This document shows positions 15,621 to 24,902 of a stretch of DNA of 64,000 nt, one piece after another (the stretch's first letter is position 1; each line of letters opens with the position of its first letter). The translations under genes and the position numbers were made by a program. Under the pieces are notes generated by a model, which saw only the letters and a list, made by a program, of their open reading frames with translations, made no database searches and was not told where the DNA came from. Origin of the DNA: CAVQUE01 sp046290435 (GTDB lineage: Bacteria > Actinomycetota > Acidimicrobiia > Acidimicrobiales > UBA8592); the NCBI GenBank assembly GCA_046290435.1, contig JBKAGO010000068.1:62001-126000 (forward strand). Direction: 5' to 3'.

Positions 15621-16273
15621 CGCGCGTCGTGATCGCCGACGATGCCCTGCTGCTACGTCAGGGCGTGTCGTCGGTGCTCGCCACCCTCGGCGGCATCGAG
15701 GTGGTGGCCGAGGCCGACGACCACCCCAGCCTGATGGCCGCCGTCGCCGAGCATCGGCCGGATCTGGTGATCACCGACATCCGCATGCCGCCGACGTTGA
15801 GCAACGAGGGCATCGCCGCGGCGCGCGAGATCCGGGCGACCTACCCGGATACCGGTGTGATCGTCCTGAGCCAGTACCTCGACGCCGACTACGTGCTCGA
15901 GCTGCTCGAGGAGGGCACCGAAGGACTCGGCTATCTCCTCAAGGAGAACGTGGCCGACCGGCGGCAGCTGGCGCGAGCGATCGAGGCCGTCTGCTCCGCC
16001 AGCTCGTCCATCGACCCCGCAGCCATCGAGGTCTTCGTTCAGGCCCGCGCGCAGCGCCCGTCGCCCATCGACGAACTGACCGACCGCGAGCGCGAGGTGC
16101 TGTCGCGGATCGCCGAGGGCCTCAAGAACTCGGCCATCGCGGAGCGGCTCCATCTGAGCGAGAAGTCGGTGGAGAAGCACATCAACTCGATCTTCTCGAA
16201 GCTGCATCTGACCGACGAACCCGAGAGCAACCGGCGGGTGCGGTCGGTCCTGGTGTGGCTGGCCGAACACTGA
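15617..16273 (+). CDS. NarL/LuxR-family response regulator
   Basis: A 218-residue two-domain regulator: receiver domain with acidic pocket ADD at residues 8-9 and phospho-acceptor Asp54 in ITDIRMPP, Lys in LLKEN, then a LuxR-type HTH (LTDREREVLSRIAEGLKNSAIAERL, VEKHINSIFSKL). It is co-translated with the histidine kinase through an ATGA overlap. The receiver has GLGYLLKENVADRRQL, typical of actinobacterial NarL regulators. Confidence 0.94.
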   Translation: MTRVVIADDALLLRQGVSSVLATLGGIEVVAEADDHPSLMAAVAEHRPDLVITDIRMPPTLSNEGIAAAREIRATYPDTGVIVLSQYLDADYVLELLEEGTEGLGYLLKENVADRRQLARAIEAVCSASSSIDPAAIEVFVQARAQRPSPIDELTDREREVLSRIAEGLKNSAIAERLHLSEKSVEKHINSIFSKLHLTDEPESNRRVRSVLVWLAEH

Positions 16274-16312
16274 GGAACTGCGGCGCGACGGCGCGGTCGG
16301 GTTTCCGCCCAC

Positions 16313-16330
16313 ACAGGCCTTTTGGCCTGT
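16313..16330 (+). terminator. Hairpin after the two-component operon
   Basis: ACAGGCC and GGCCTGT pair perfectly around TTTT, 40 bases after the response regulator stop. Confidence 0.65.
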
Positions 16331-16369
16331 TGTGCGGCGCTGACGTGAGGTCGGCGGTGGGCAGCGCCG

Positions 16370-17617
16370 ATGGAGCGACTGGCGTCGACGTGCGAAAGGG
16401 CCGTCGTGATCGGTTGGGTGCGCGAGAACTGGCTCTACGGCGTGCTGGGCATCGTCGCGTCGATGATCGTGGCCCCCGGCGCCGTTGCGCAGGTCCCGGT
16501 ACTCGGAGGTCTCATGGCCGGCGACGCAGTCGAGTGCGTCACCGAGGCAGCCACAGACGGCGGCACCGACGAGACGGCGTGTGTCGACCCGGCGGAGACT
16601 GCGCCGGAGTCGCTCGCGATGCGAGACGAGGACGGAGTTGCCTCGGGTGAGGCGGCGACGGATGAGGCCGCGGGCGCTCAGGACGAGGCCGCAGCCACGG
16701 AGCCCCGCCGTGCCCGCGACCGCGACGGCGACGGGGTTCGCAACCGCGAGGACAACTGCCCCGATGTCGTCAACCCCGGCCAGCGCGACCGCAACGGTGA
16801 CGGCATCGGCGACCGGTGCGCGCCTGACGCGGGCGACGCCAGAGCTGCGGAGCCGCCCGCCGACCCGAAACCCGAGCCGGCGCCGGTCGTCGAACCCACC
16901 CCCGAACCGACGCCGGTCGTCGAACCCGAGCCCGAGCCGCTCCCGGAGCTCGAACCCGACCCGCAGGACCCCGATGCCGGCGACGACGCCGCCCCGGGGG
17001 AGCAGCAGCCGATCGCCGACCGCGACGGCGACCGCATCGCCGACGAGGTCGACAACTGCCCCGACGTGAAGAACCGCGTGCAGATGGACAGGGACGGCGA
17101 CGGTGTCGGCGACAGGTGCGACATCCCCGACGAGTGCGCCCACGTCGGCGACGACCCGACGTTCGTCTACCCACGCAACCCTGGGCCTGGGGATACGCGC
17201 ACGATGGTGGGCACGCCCGGCAACGACGTGTTCTTCGGCGATAACGGAACCGTGAACGTGATGTACGGGATGGGCGGGAACGACTGCTTCATCAGCGGCT
17301 TCTCGAACAACGTCATGTTCGGCGGTGAAGGCGACGACGTGATGCTCGTCAACGCCTGGGGCAACTTCCTGTATTCGCGTGGCGGCAACGACACGATCGT
17401 GTTGCGCCCCGGCGAACACCGACATCGCCGCGTCCGCTGTTTCGGGTTCACGGTCGAACCGGCACAGTGTACGACGGCTGCGGCGGCGCCCGAGCCCGGC
17501 AGCAGGTTCGACGTCGAGGGTCTGCGCATCCGCAGAGACGGACAGCTCCCCGAGCGGCTGTGGCTCCTGGCGGTTGGTGCGCGACCGGGAATTGAGTGGC
17601 CCGGGTTCGGCGACTGA
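16370..17617 (+). CDS. Exported calcium-binding protein with thrombospondin type 3 and RTX-like repeats
   Basis: A 415-residue protein with a hydrophobic N-terminal export segment (WLYGVLGIVASMIVAPGAVA). Two thrombospondin type 3 units, DRDGDGVRNREDNCPD...DRNGDGIGDRC and DRDGDRIADEVDNCPD...DRDGDGVGDRC, flank a Pro/Glu-rich spacer with PEPTPVVEPEPEPLPE. The C-terminal part has RTX-like calcium motifs (MVGTPGNDVFFGDNG, YGMGGNDCF, FGGEGDDVM, SRGGNDTIV). It is probably a calcium-stabilised surface protein. A GTG at 16406 with AAGG upstream is an alternative start that gives a cleaner signal peptide. It shares the RTX theme with the lipase 2.1 kb upstream. Confidence 0.8.
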   Translation: MERLASTCERAVVIGWVRENWLYGVLGIVASMIVAPGAVAQVPVLGGLMAGDAVECVTEAATDGGTDETACVDPAETAPESLAMRDEDGVASGEAATDEAAGAQDEAAATEPRRARDRDGDGVRNREDNCPDVVNPGQRDRNGDGIGDRCAPDAGDARAAEPPADPKPEPAPVVEPTPEPTPVVEPEPEPLPELEPDPQDPDAGDDAAPGEQQPIADRDGDRIADEVDNCPDVKNRVQMDRDGDGVGDRCDIPDECAHVGDDPTFVYPRNPGPGDTRTMVGTPGNDVFFGDNGTVNVMYGMGGNDCFISGFSNNVMFGGEGDDVMLVNAWGNFLYSRGGNDTIVLRPGEHRHRRVRCFGFTVEPAQCTTAAAAPEPGSRFDVEGLRIRRDGQLPERLWLLAVGARPGIEWPGFGD

Positions 17618-17758
17618 GCGGTCGTCATGGGTCGGTAGACGCCCGCCGATCGTCGTCCGGGCGAGACCGAAACGGCCTGCGGCACTTCAGCTCGTCACCG
17701 CGATGCAATTCGCCGCACAGCTGTCGCCCACGGACCTCGGCGGGACGACGCAGGGCTG

Positions 17759-19009
17759 TCACCTCGGCGGCGGAGGAACGCGCCGTTCGGAAGCGTTCGG
17801 TGCGGCATGGGCCGGCGACCGGGGCGATGGTGGCAGTGGCGGAAGGTCGGCCCGTCCGCGCAGATCCGGGCGGGGACGACCGCTGCGATCGCCGAGCAGG
17901 TCCGACACCTCGGCCACACGCATGATGTCGGCCGGCGAGACGATGCCCACGAGCCGTGACCCCGACGTCACCAGGATCCGGCCACCCGCGCCGTCGCCGA
18001 GACCGTCGAGGACATCGCTGATCGGGTCGTCGGGACCGGCGGTGGTGACTTCGTCGATGGGCGTGGCCAGCTCGCGCAGCCGCATGGTGCTGCGGCTGCC
18101 GACCGGTACGTGTCTGACGCTCTTGACCGTTGCCAGACCGATCGGAGGGCCCCCGTCGTCGGTGATGGGGAAGCTCGAGAAGTTGTGGCGGAACACGTAG
18201 CGATCGAGGAACTCGTCGACGCTGATGTCGCCCGGCGCCGTGACAGGGTCGGCGCTCATGAACTCGGCGACGCGTCGATCGCCGAGGCGGCTCTGCAGCT
18301 CGGCGTGTGCCTGCTCGGCGCGGGCGGCCATCACCAGGAACCAGCCGATGAGCATCAGCCACAGGCCGCCGACGCCGATGGCAGCGAACTGCAGGATGCC
18401 CAGGCCGATCACGACGAACCCCACGACCTGGCCGGCCTTGGCGGCCTGCACCCACGAGCGCTGCTTGTCGCCGGAGAACTTCCACAGGATCGACCGCAGG
18501 ACCCGGCCGCCGTCGAGCGGAGCGCCGGGGAACAGGTTGAACACGGCGAGCACGATGTTGATCGCACCGAGCCAGAGCGCCGACTCGACGACGAGGCCGG
18601 TGGTGCCGGCCTGGTCGAGCACTGCTGCGACGCCGAGGAACGCGATGCCGAGCACGAAGCTGACGACCGGTCCGATCACGCTGATGCGAAACGCCACGCC
18701 CGGCGAGTCGGCATCGCCTCGCAGTCGGGCGACACCGCCGAGCAGCCACAGCACGATGCCGTCGACCTCGATGCCGTTGCGCTGCGCGACGAGCGCATGG
18801 CTGATCTCGTGGGCGAGGACCGATGCGAAGAACAACACCGCCGTCACGAGGCCGGCGATGGCGTACGCGAGGGGCGACTGGTCCGGGTAGACATCGGGGA
18901 ACCGGCCCGCCGCAAGGCTGACGGCGATCAGCACGAAGATCGCGATGATGCTCCAGTTGACGCCGATCGCGATGCCCGAGACGCGCCCGATCCGGAAGCT
19001 CTCTTTCAC
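17759..19009 (-). CDS. Site-2 protease family (M50) intramembrane metalloprotease with CBS domains
   Basis: A 416-residue M50 protein. Zinc ligands are His67 and His71 with Glu68 in HEISH, and the third ligand Asp166 in FPGAPLDGGRVL. Six hydrophobic segments span residues 14-225. Two CBS motifs follow (about 240-380; MSADPVTAPGDISVDEFL and ATPIDEVTTAGPDDPISDVL), a common actinobacterial arrangement in which CBS domains regulate intramembrane cleavage by ligand binding. The last 40 residues are a disordered Pro/Arg-rich tail. Likely roles are regulated proteolysis of anti-sigma factors or signal peptide remnants. Confidence 0.92.
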   Translation of the reverse strand: MKESFRIGRVSGIAIGVNWSIIAIFVLIAVSLAAGRFPDVYPDQSPLAYAIAGLVTAVLFFASVLAHEISHALVAQRNGIEVDGIVLWLLGGVARLRGDADSPGVAFRISVIGPVVSFVLGIAFLGVAAVLDQAGTTGLVVESALWLGAINIVLAVFNLFPGAPLDGGRVLRSILWKFSGDKQRSWVQAAKAGQVVGFVVIGLGILQFAAIGVGGLWLMLIGWFLVMAARAEQAHAELQSRLGDRRVAEFMSADPVTAPGDISVDEFLDRYVFRHNFSSFPITDDGGPPIGLATVKSVRHVPVGSRSTMRLRELATPIDEVTTAGPDDPISDVLDGLGDGAGGRILVTSGSRLVGIVSPADIMRVAEVSDLLGDRSGRPRPDLRGRADLPPLPPSPRSPAHAAPNASERRVPPPPR

Positions 19010-19100
19010 GGTGAGACCTCCATCCCTCCATCCCTGCCTACGCAGTACCCGCCGCCGTATCGCAGCAAACGAGCGGTCGAACCACCCGTCCGCCGCGGGG

Positions 19101-22100
19101 TCAGGAGCTGTTGGTTCGACGTGCGAGCTGGATGCGGATGGCGGAGCGCCACGCCGGGCAGTCCGACGTGTCGGCCAGGTCGAGCGCCCGGCGGTAGTGG
19201 GCGTCGCGTGCTGGTCCCTCGGCCAGATCTCCGAGGGCGAGATCGACCGGGCCGAGGTTGGCGACGCCGGCGCCGAACACCAGGAAGCTGCCGCTCTGGG
19301 GTCCGAGGAATGTCGTGAGCTCGTCGGCGAGGGTCCGGTCGCTGTGGTCGATCGCTGCGGCGAGCAGGTGCGCAGCGGCCACGCTCAGGTACGCAGGCGC
19401 CTCCATGGCCTCCTGCGCGAGCTCAGCGGCAGTGGCTGCGGCGGCCGCTCGCTCGTCGCTGCCGGCGGCGGCAGCGCGGTGAACACTCACACACGCAGCG
19501 ACCCGAGCGAGCAGCGACGCCGAGACGTCCGGCGCAGCATCGTCCATGGCGGCGGCCAACCCACCGTGGACATCGAGAGCCCATGCCCGTGCCCACTGCT
19601 GAGCCATCCACGCCGCGGTGGTGTCGCGCAGGCCGAAGCGATGCCCGAACGCGAAGGCCTCGTTCGACAGCTCGACAGCTGTGGTCGAATCGCCGCGACT
19701 CCAGGCGATGGTCGAGGCGATGACATACCCACGCCACTGCAGGAGTGGACTGATCCGGTCGGCGAGGAGGTCGGTCGCCTGCGCATTCGCCAGCTCGGCG
19801 GCGGCGGTGTCGCCGATCGACAGGAGGTCGATGGCCCGGAGCTGATCGAGTTCGGCTCTCCTGAGCGGATCGGCCCCGGCGCTGCTGTCGCCGAGGAGCC
19901 GCAGCCGCTCGGCGGGGTCGGTCGTTCCGTAGCCGACGAGGCGTTGCAGGGCCGCGGCGTCGGCGCGGCGTTCGGGCGTGTCGGCGAGTTGCGACCCGAT
20001 GAGGGCCCATTTCGTGGCGGAGCCACTCCGGCCCAGCAGTTCGAGTTGGCGGGCCAGGGCCATGGCGTGTTCGTAGCGCTCGTCGGCCGAGAGTCCGTCG
20101 GGATCGATGGCGCCGAGAAGCGCGACACGTTCTGCGTCGCCCGAGAAGGCCTCGGATTCGGGCAGCCCGCTGAGGGCCGCCCCGAGCGCATCGGACCAGT
20201 TGCCCGCCGAGCGATACGCATCGAACGCTCGGCGCCGGAACGGGTGGCCGTCGCCACCGGAGCGGTCGATGGCCGCGGCGTGGAGCGCCAGGACTTCAGG
20301 TGCGAGCTCGCCGCCGCCGAGCTCCGATACCCGGTGCAGGTCCTCTGCCGCTTCGCGGTAGCCGCCCTTGTCGTAATGCGCAGCGGCCGAGGCCACGAGC
20401 GCCTCGATCACCTCGCCCGCTTCCACGAGGGGGAGCGCACGATGCAGGTGCCGGGCCCGGTGGTGCTGATCGATAGCCGACGACGCGGCCCGCAGGTGCA
20501 GACGGCTGCGTCGCTGTGCCGGGAGCAAGCCGATGAACGCATCACGGACGAGCACATGCCGAAACGTCAACAGACCGTTCTCGTCGTCTCGCACGAGGCG
20601 CTCGTCGAACAGCTCGTCCACCGCTGCCGCGATGTCGGCCTCCTCTCCGTCGAGGAGCCGCTCGAGATCGGCCAACGTGAAGCGATCGCCGAGCACCGCG
20701 GCAGCGGCGCCGACGCGCCGGGCGCTTCGGCTCAGGTTCCCCAGGTGCGCATCGAGCACTCCCGAGTCACCGACTGTGCGTCGACGCAGCGTCGCCGGAT
20801 CGGCGTGCTCGATGACGAGCCGCGCTATCGCGGGTAGGCCACCGGTCAGGGTCACGAGTTCGGCGGCGAAGGCCCGCCGCATCGACGACGGGCTGGCCGG
20901 CTGGAGCTCCCCGACGAGCTCCTCGAGTGCGTCGTCGTCGAGGGGCGGCACATCGATCACAGCGACGCAGTAGCGCTGCATCGCCGAGCGGAGCTGCACC
21001 CATCCGTCATCGTCGGTCTCGCTACGACCGGCAACGAGCACCGAGATCCCGCTCTGAGATGCGGCCCGCACCAGATGGTCGACGAGCATCGCCGACGAGC
21101 TGTCGAGCCACTGGGCATCGTCGACGATCACCACCGGCGGGCGTCCCGACGACTGCTCTCGCACGACCGACACCACCGCCGACCAACACCGCGCCCGGGC
21201 AGTGAGATCGTCCGGCGACGTCAGCAGGTCCGCGAGTGCACCCGCGAAGGCCGGCAATGCGGTCGTGAAAGGCCCATAGGTCGAGGGTGCGTGCTCCACG
21301 CCCATCAGATAGGTCACTGCACAGCCTCGGGCATCGAGCAGCGCGGCGATCTCGGCGAGCAGGCGGGTCTTCCCCGAGCCGGCTTCGCCGAGCACCATCG
21401 CGACCCCGTCGGACTCGATGCCCGCGAGGATCGCCTGCACCTCGTCGCCCCGTCCGACGATCCGATGGTCGAGCTGGCGCCGCAGCAGCGACGGCAGGAG
21501 ACTGCCACCCGCGCGGTCGGCTCCCGGGGACTCGAGCGGGCCCTCGGTCAGGAGCGTTGCATGGTCGGCACGCAACACCATGGCCCTCCCCGGCAGCTCA
21601 CGATCGAGGAACTGCTGCGCATCGTGAATGAGAGCCCGGGCATCGCGCCGGGCTCCCGCTGCCAGGTGGGCGTCGACGACCGTCGCCAGGAGCTGCTCGT
21701 CGAAGGGATCGGCCTGGTGGAGCTCGACGCAGCACTGCAACGTCGCCGGTGTCAGCAGATCGGGCCGCTGTGCGGAGAGACGGCCGATCAGCTGGCATCG
21801 CTCGACGGCGATGCGACGCTCCTCACGATCCAGCAGATCGCCGCCACGGTCCCATCGAAAGAGCTCACCACGCAGCAGCGACGTCAGCAGCGGAGCATCG
21901 GGGAGCTCCGGCCCCGAGGTGCTTCGATCGAGCAACCACCGGTCGACCTCAGATGGAGCCACGTCGAGCCGATAGCCGCCTGCGCTGCGTCCCAGCAGAC
22001 CATCGCCGAGCACGCTGCGCAAACGGGTGAACCGGGTCCGAACCGAAGAGGTCGTCGACGGATCCCGCTCGATACCCCAGAACGCATCGGCTGCCTCGCT

Positions 22101-22319
22101 TCTGGTCACTCCGCCGCTGCCGGCCAGGACCAGCACCGTCAACGCCTCGGCCATCGACCCGACGAGTTCGACCCACTGGTTGTCGATACGCACCGCCACC
22201 GAGCCGAGGACACGGACCCGCAACCCCGACGATGCCGCCTTGCTGTCCACTCGCCACACCAATCCGCTGCCGCCCGGTCTCGCACCGACGCGAACCACTC
22301 CGAGGCGGCTGCCGGCCAC
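19101..22319 (-). CDS. Large AfsR-like ATPase transcriptional regulator (BTAD-related)
   Basis: A 1072-residue multidomain regulator. The N-terminus (about 33-125) resembles an OmpR-type winged helix (LRVRVLGSVAV, SSVRTRFTRLRSVLG), followed by a helical bacterial transcriptional activator-like domain with ADPFDEQLLATVVDAHLAAG. An AAA/STAND ATPase follows: Walker A VLGEAGSGKTRLL near residue 320 and Walker B VVIVDDAQWLDSSS. The C-terminal half is alpha-helical TPR-like. Such proteins integrate signals to activate secondary metabolism or local operons. The start is a GTG preceded by AAGGA. No obvious target lies beside it. Confidence 0.85.
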   Translation of the reverse strand: MAGSRLGVVRVGARPGGSGLVWRVDSKAASSGLRVRVLGSVAVRIDNQWVELVGSMAEALTVLVLAGSGGVTRSEAADAFWGIERDPSTTSSVRTRFTRLRSVLGDGLLGRSAGGYRLDVAPSEVDRWLLDRSTSGPELPDAPLLTSLLRGELFRWDRGGDLLDREERRIAVERCQLIGRLSAQRPDLLTPATLQCCVELHQADPFDEQLLATVVDAHLAAGARRDARALIHDAQQFLDRELPGRAMVLRADHATLLTEGPLESPGADRAGGSLLPSLLRRQLDHRIVGRGDEVQAILAGIESDGVAMVLGEAGSGKTRLLAEIAALLDARGCAVTYLMGVEHAPSTYGPFTTALPAFAGALADLLTSPDDLTARARCWSAVVSVVREQSSGRPPVVIVDDAQWLDSSSAMLVDHLVRAASQSGISVLVAGRSETDDDGWVQLRSAMQRYCVAVIDVPPLDDDALEELVGELQPASPSSMRRAFAAELVTLTGGLPAIARLVIEHADPATLRRRTVGDSGVLDAHLGNLSRSARRVGAAAAVLGDRFTLADLERLLDGEEADIAAAVDELFDERLVRDDENGLLTFRHVLVRDAFIGLLPAQRRSRLHLRAASSAIDQHHRARHLHRALPLVEAGEVIEALVASAAAHYDKGGYREAAEDLHRVSELGGGELAPEVLALHAAAIDRSGGDGHPFRRRAFDAYRSAGNWSDALGAALSGLPESEAFSGDAERVALLGAIDPDGLSADERYEHAMALARQLELLGRSGSATKWALIGSQLADTPERRADAAALQRLVGYGTTDPAERLRLLGDSSAGADPLRRAELDQLRAIDLLSIGDTAAAELANAQATDLLADRISPLLQWRGYVIASTIAWSRGDSTTAVELSNEAFAFGHRFGLRDTTAAWMAQQWARAWALDVHGGLAAAMDDAAPDVSASLLARVAACVSVHRAAAAGSDERAAAAATAAELAQEAMEAPAYLSVAAAHLLAAAIDHSDRTLADELTTFLGPQSGSFLVFGAGVANLGPVDLALGDLAEGPARDAHYRRALDLADTSDCPAWRSAIRIQLARRTNSS

Positions 22320-22530
22320 ACCGTCCTTCTTGCCGGGAGATCACCCGGCACGCGCCGTGCGGATCGTAGCGCTCGAACACCCCGGGAGCCCGGACGTGAC
22401 TCCTCGCGCAGAGCGCGGGGTCGGCTCCCGCCGCCGACCCCGCAGCTGCGGCCGCCACCCGAGCGAGTCGGATGCTTTCAGACGGCGCGCTACGAAAACG
22501 CAACACGGGCCCACGACGTAACGGGGTGGG

Positions 22531-23433
22531 TCAGCTGCTCCCCGGGGCTGCGACGGTCAACGCCTTGGCGAACCATCGCTGCGCGTAGGGATTGTCGTTG
22601 TACTGCTCGATCGGGTGATAGCCGGCTGACTCGTACATCGCGATCGCCTCCGTGAGCGTGGCGTTGGTGTCCAACACGACCTGCGTGTAGCCCCGTGCGA
22701 CGCACGCCTGCTCGAGCTCGCCCAGGAGGCGTCGCCCGAGTCCTGCGCCCCGCCAATCGGCGTCGACCCACATGCGCTTCACCTCCGCCGTCGTGTCGCC
22801 AGAGGGCTGCACACCGCCGCATCCGACCGTCGTGCCATCTGCGGCTTTCGCGACGAGGAACACGCCCCGCGGCGCACTCATGCTCGAGGCTCCCTCGCCG
22901 AGGGCGTCGCTGCGGTCGAAACCGTCGGGGAAGCGCTCCTCGAGCTCGTCGAAGTACACCGTCAGGGCCGTTGTCGCCTCGGCACCGTTGGGGTCCACCT
23001 CCTCGAACGCGACGGTCGACGCTCGGATCAGGAGTTCGGCCGTCGCCAGGGCTTCCACGAGCCGCCGGCGTTGGCTCGGCGTCAGCGGACCGAGCAGGTC
23101 CGCAACGACCTCGTCGGAGCGCCCGTCGAGCTCCTGCCATCGACGCTCGCCTCGCGGCGTGAGGCGACACAGACGTCGCCGTCGATCGGCGGGATCGTCG
23201 ACCACCGACACCAGGCCGTGCTCCTCGAGGTGACGGAGGAGACGACTGAGGTAGCCGGAGTCGACGCCGAGCCGGGTCCGCAGATCGCGCACCACGGCTC
23301 CGTCGGGTCCGACCTCGAACAGCAGGCGGGCCGCAGCCAGCGGCAGCCCGGATCCGAGGAACGAATCGTCGAACGCTCCGATCCTCGGCGTGAACGTGCG
23401 GTTGAAGCGACGAATCGTTGCCACAGGATCCAT
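22531..23433 (-). CDS. MarR-type regulator fused to a GNAT acetyltransferase
   Basis: A 300-residue bifunctional protein. Residues 1-145 form a MarR winged helix (LRTRLGVDSGYLSRLLRHLEEHGLV, then the wing VDDPADRRRRLCRLTPRG). Residues about 150-300 are a GNAT domain with the acetyl-CoA motif ADWRGAGLGRRLLGELE and YESAGY near the end. This fusion is known in many actinobacteria; what it acetylates is unknown. A 28-bp palindrome spans the start codon, which suggests tight autoregulation, possibly on a leaderless transcript because no Shine-Dalgarno sequence is seen. Confidence 0.9.
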   Translation of the reverse strand: MDPVATIRRFNRTFTPRIGAFDDSFLGSGLPLAAARLLFEVGPDGAVVRDLRTRLGVDSGYLSRLLRHLEEHGLVSVVDDPADRRRRLCRLTPRGERRWQELDGRSDEVVADLLGPLTPSQRRRLVEALATAELLIRASTVAFEEVDPNGAEATTALTVYFDELEERFPDGFDRSDALGEGASSMSAPRGVFLVAKAADGTTVGCGGVQPSGDTTAEVKRMWVDADWRGAGLGRRLLGELEQACVARGYTQVVLDTNATLTEAIAMYESAGYHPIEQYNDNPYAQRWFAKALTVAAPGSS

Positions 23434-23457
23434 TGCCTGACCTTAGTCAGACAATGG
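23430..23457. promoter_or_regulatory. MarR-type operator over the start codon
   Basis: CCATTGCCTGAC and GTCAGACAATGG form arms with 11 of 12 complementary positions around CTTA. The arms contain the TTGNCTGAC-type half-site seen in MarR operators. The ATG of the MarR-GNAT gene lies inside the palindrome. Confidence 0.8.
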
Positions 23458-23643
23458 CACCATGGTCGATTACCGTGACGATGCCGTCCAGTCAGCGCGA
23501 GATCGCTTGCCGGGAACCGACCCGACGGGAGCGCTGCGCAGAACGGCTCCCTCAGCGGAAGCGCGGGGTGGCCTTCATGTGCTCGTCGTGGAAGGCCGAC
23601 GTCGGCTGCTGGCCGTCGATGACGCCGCAGGGAGCCGGCAAGC
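23434..23643. other. Intergenic region with gene remnants
   Basis: About 210 bases between the MarR-GNAT start and the end of the ABC ATPase gene. It holds the operator and a 35-bp near-copy of the 3' end of the alternative-oxidase-like gene. A plus-strand frame from ATG 23462 starts plausibly (MVDYRDDAVQSARDRL) but soon becomes Arg/Ser/Ala-rich and overlaps the ABC gene, so it is not called. Confidence 0.5.
23552..23599 (-). pseudogene. Remnant of the C-terminus of an alternative-oxidase-like gene
   Basis: On the minus strand this short stretch encodes SAFHDEHMKATPRFR and a stop. The last ten residues nearly equal those of the intact gene at 34277-35020 (EHMMATPRFR), and the DNA at 23551-23585 equals 34276-34310 at 34 of 35 positions. 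No related sequence is seen upstream, so only the tail survives. Confidence 0.55.
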
Positions 23644-24807
23644 TCAACCCGTGTGTCCGGGAAGCGCCGGTGCCAGCTCGACCGCTTCCCGATCGCCCGG
23701 ATGGCCGGCATCGCTCGACAGCCGCTCGCCCGAGGTCGGGCAGAACAGGTGAAGGTCGCCGGCACCGACGTGGGCGTCGAGCCGGCCCACCAGATCGCTC
23801 GCGCCGTTCAGCCGGGCGCGGACGATGTGGCCACCGATGTCGACATGCGCGAGACGCTCACGACCGAGCAACTCGACGAGCCCGAGAGACCCTTCGAACC
23901 GGAGCGTGCCCGTATCGCCCACCCCGATGTGGACGTCCTCGGGACGAAACCCCACGAGTACCTCGGCGCCGCGGCCGACGGGCACCGTCGCGAGGCGCCC
24001 GGGGAGAGCCAGACGGGCGCCGGTCGAGGTCACGAGGTGATGGTCTTCGATCACACCGCCGACGAGGTTCATGCCACCGAGGAAGTCGGCGACGAATGCT
24101 GTGGACGGATGCTCGAACACCACCTCGGGCGTGTCGATCTGTTCGATCACACCGGCACGCATGACGCAGATCCGGTGGCCCAGCGTGAGCGCCTCGGTCT
24201 GATCGTGGGTGACGTAGACGATGGTGGTGCCGAGCTCGCGTTGGAGGTTGGCTACCTCGGCGCGCATCTGGACCCGGAGCTTGGCATCGAGGTTCGAGAG
24301 GGGTTCGTCCATCAGGAGCACCTTCGGAGCTCGGGCGAGGGCGCGACCGATGCCGACGCGCTGCTTCTGCCCACCCGAGAGCTGCGACGGCTTGCGATCC
24401 AGCAATTCGTCGATCTGGAGGAGCTTCGCCACCTCCTCGACCCGCCTCCGCCGCTGCGGCTTGGGGACACGCGCCATGCGGAGCGGGAAGCCGATGTTGT
24501 CCGCGACGGTCTTGTCGGGGTACAGCGCGTAGTTCTGGAAGACGAGCGCGACCCCGCGACTCTGCGGGGGCCGGGTGGTGACATCTTGGCCGTCCACCTC
24601 GATCCGTCCTCTGGTCGGATGTTCCAACCCGGCGATGCAGCGCAGCAATGTTGTCTTGCCACAACCCGAAGGTCCGAGGAGCACGAGCACCTCTCCTGGC
24701 GAACAGTCGACGTCGAGTCCGCGCAGGGCTTCGGTGCCGTTGGGAAAGCGCTTCGTGATGCGCCGTACCGTGACGGCGCCTGCTGTGCGGTCGTGCTCGG
24801 TGGACAT
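23644..24807 (-). CDS. ABC transporter ATPase, MalK/UgpC type
   Basis: A 387-residue carbohydrate-type ABC ATPase that energises import with the two adjacent permeases. Walker A is GPSGCGKTT, the Q-loop FQNYALYPDKTV, the signature LSGGQKQRV, Walker B VLLMDEPLSNLDA and the switch His in VTHDQTEA. A C-terminal MalK-type TOBE/OB region follows (GFRPEDVHIG). ATG 24807 has AGGAG six bases upstream. The gene ends the minus-strand transporter series. The shared-ATPase family handles sugars, sugar alcohols or glycerol-3-phosphate, so motifs alone do not fix the substrate. Confidence 0.93.
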   Translation of the reverse strand: MSTEHDRTAGAVTVRRITKRFPNGTEALRGLDVDCSPGEVLVLLGPSGCGKTTLLRCIAGLEHPTRGRIEVDGQDVTTRPPQSRGVALVFQNYALYPDKTVADNIGFPLRMARVPKPQRRRRVEEVAKLLQIDELLDRKPSQLSGGQKQRVGIGRALARAPKVLLMDEPLSNLDAKLRVQMRAEVANLQRELGTTIVYVTHDQTEALTLGHRICVMRAGVIEQIDTPEVVFEHPSTAFVADFLGGMNLVGGVIEDHHLVTSTGARLALPGRLATVPVGRGAEVLVGFRPEDVHIGVGDTGTLRFEGSLGLVELLGRERLAHVDIGGHIVRARLNGASDLVGRLDAHVGAGDLHLFCPTSGERLSSDAGHPGDREAVELAPALPGHTG

Positions 24808-24902
24808 TGCGACTCCTGGGGCACCGGAGAGGACGACCATCGGCGGTCGGCCCCTCCGGTGAGTTGCTCGGCGGACGGTTGGTGCTGCTGGACGATTGGT
24901 CG

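Noticed and set aside
15653..17425. A 590-codon minus-strand open frame opposite the response regulator and the TSP3 protein
   Set aside because: It spans two well-supported plus-strand genes, and its repeats (VAVAV, RRLGF) are only the antisense of the calcium-binding and Pro/Glu repeats.
23462..23752. A 96-codon plus-strand frame divergent from the MarR-GNAT gene
   Set aside because: After about 20 plausible residues it becomes low-complexity and overlaps the end of the ABC ATPase gene on the other strand; no Shine-Dalgarno sequence is seen.
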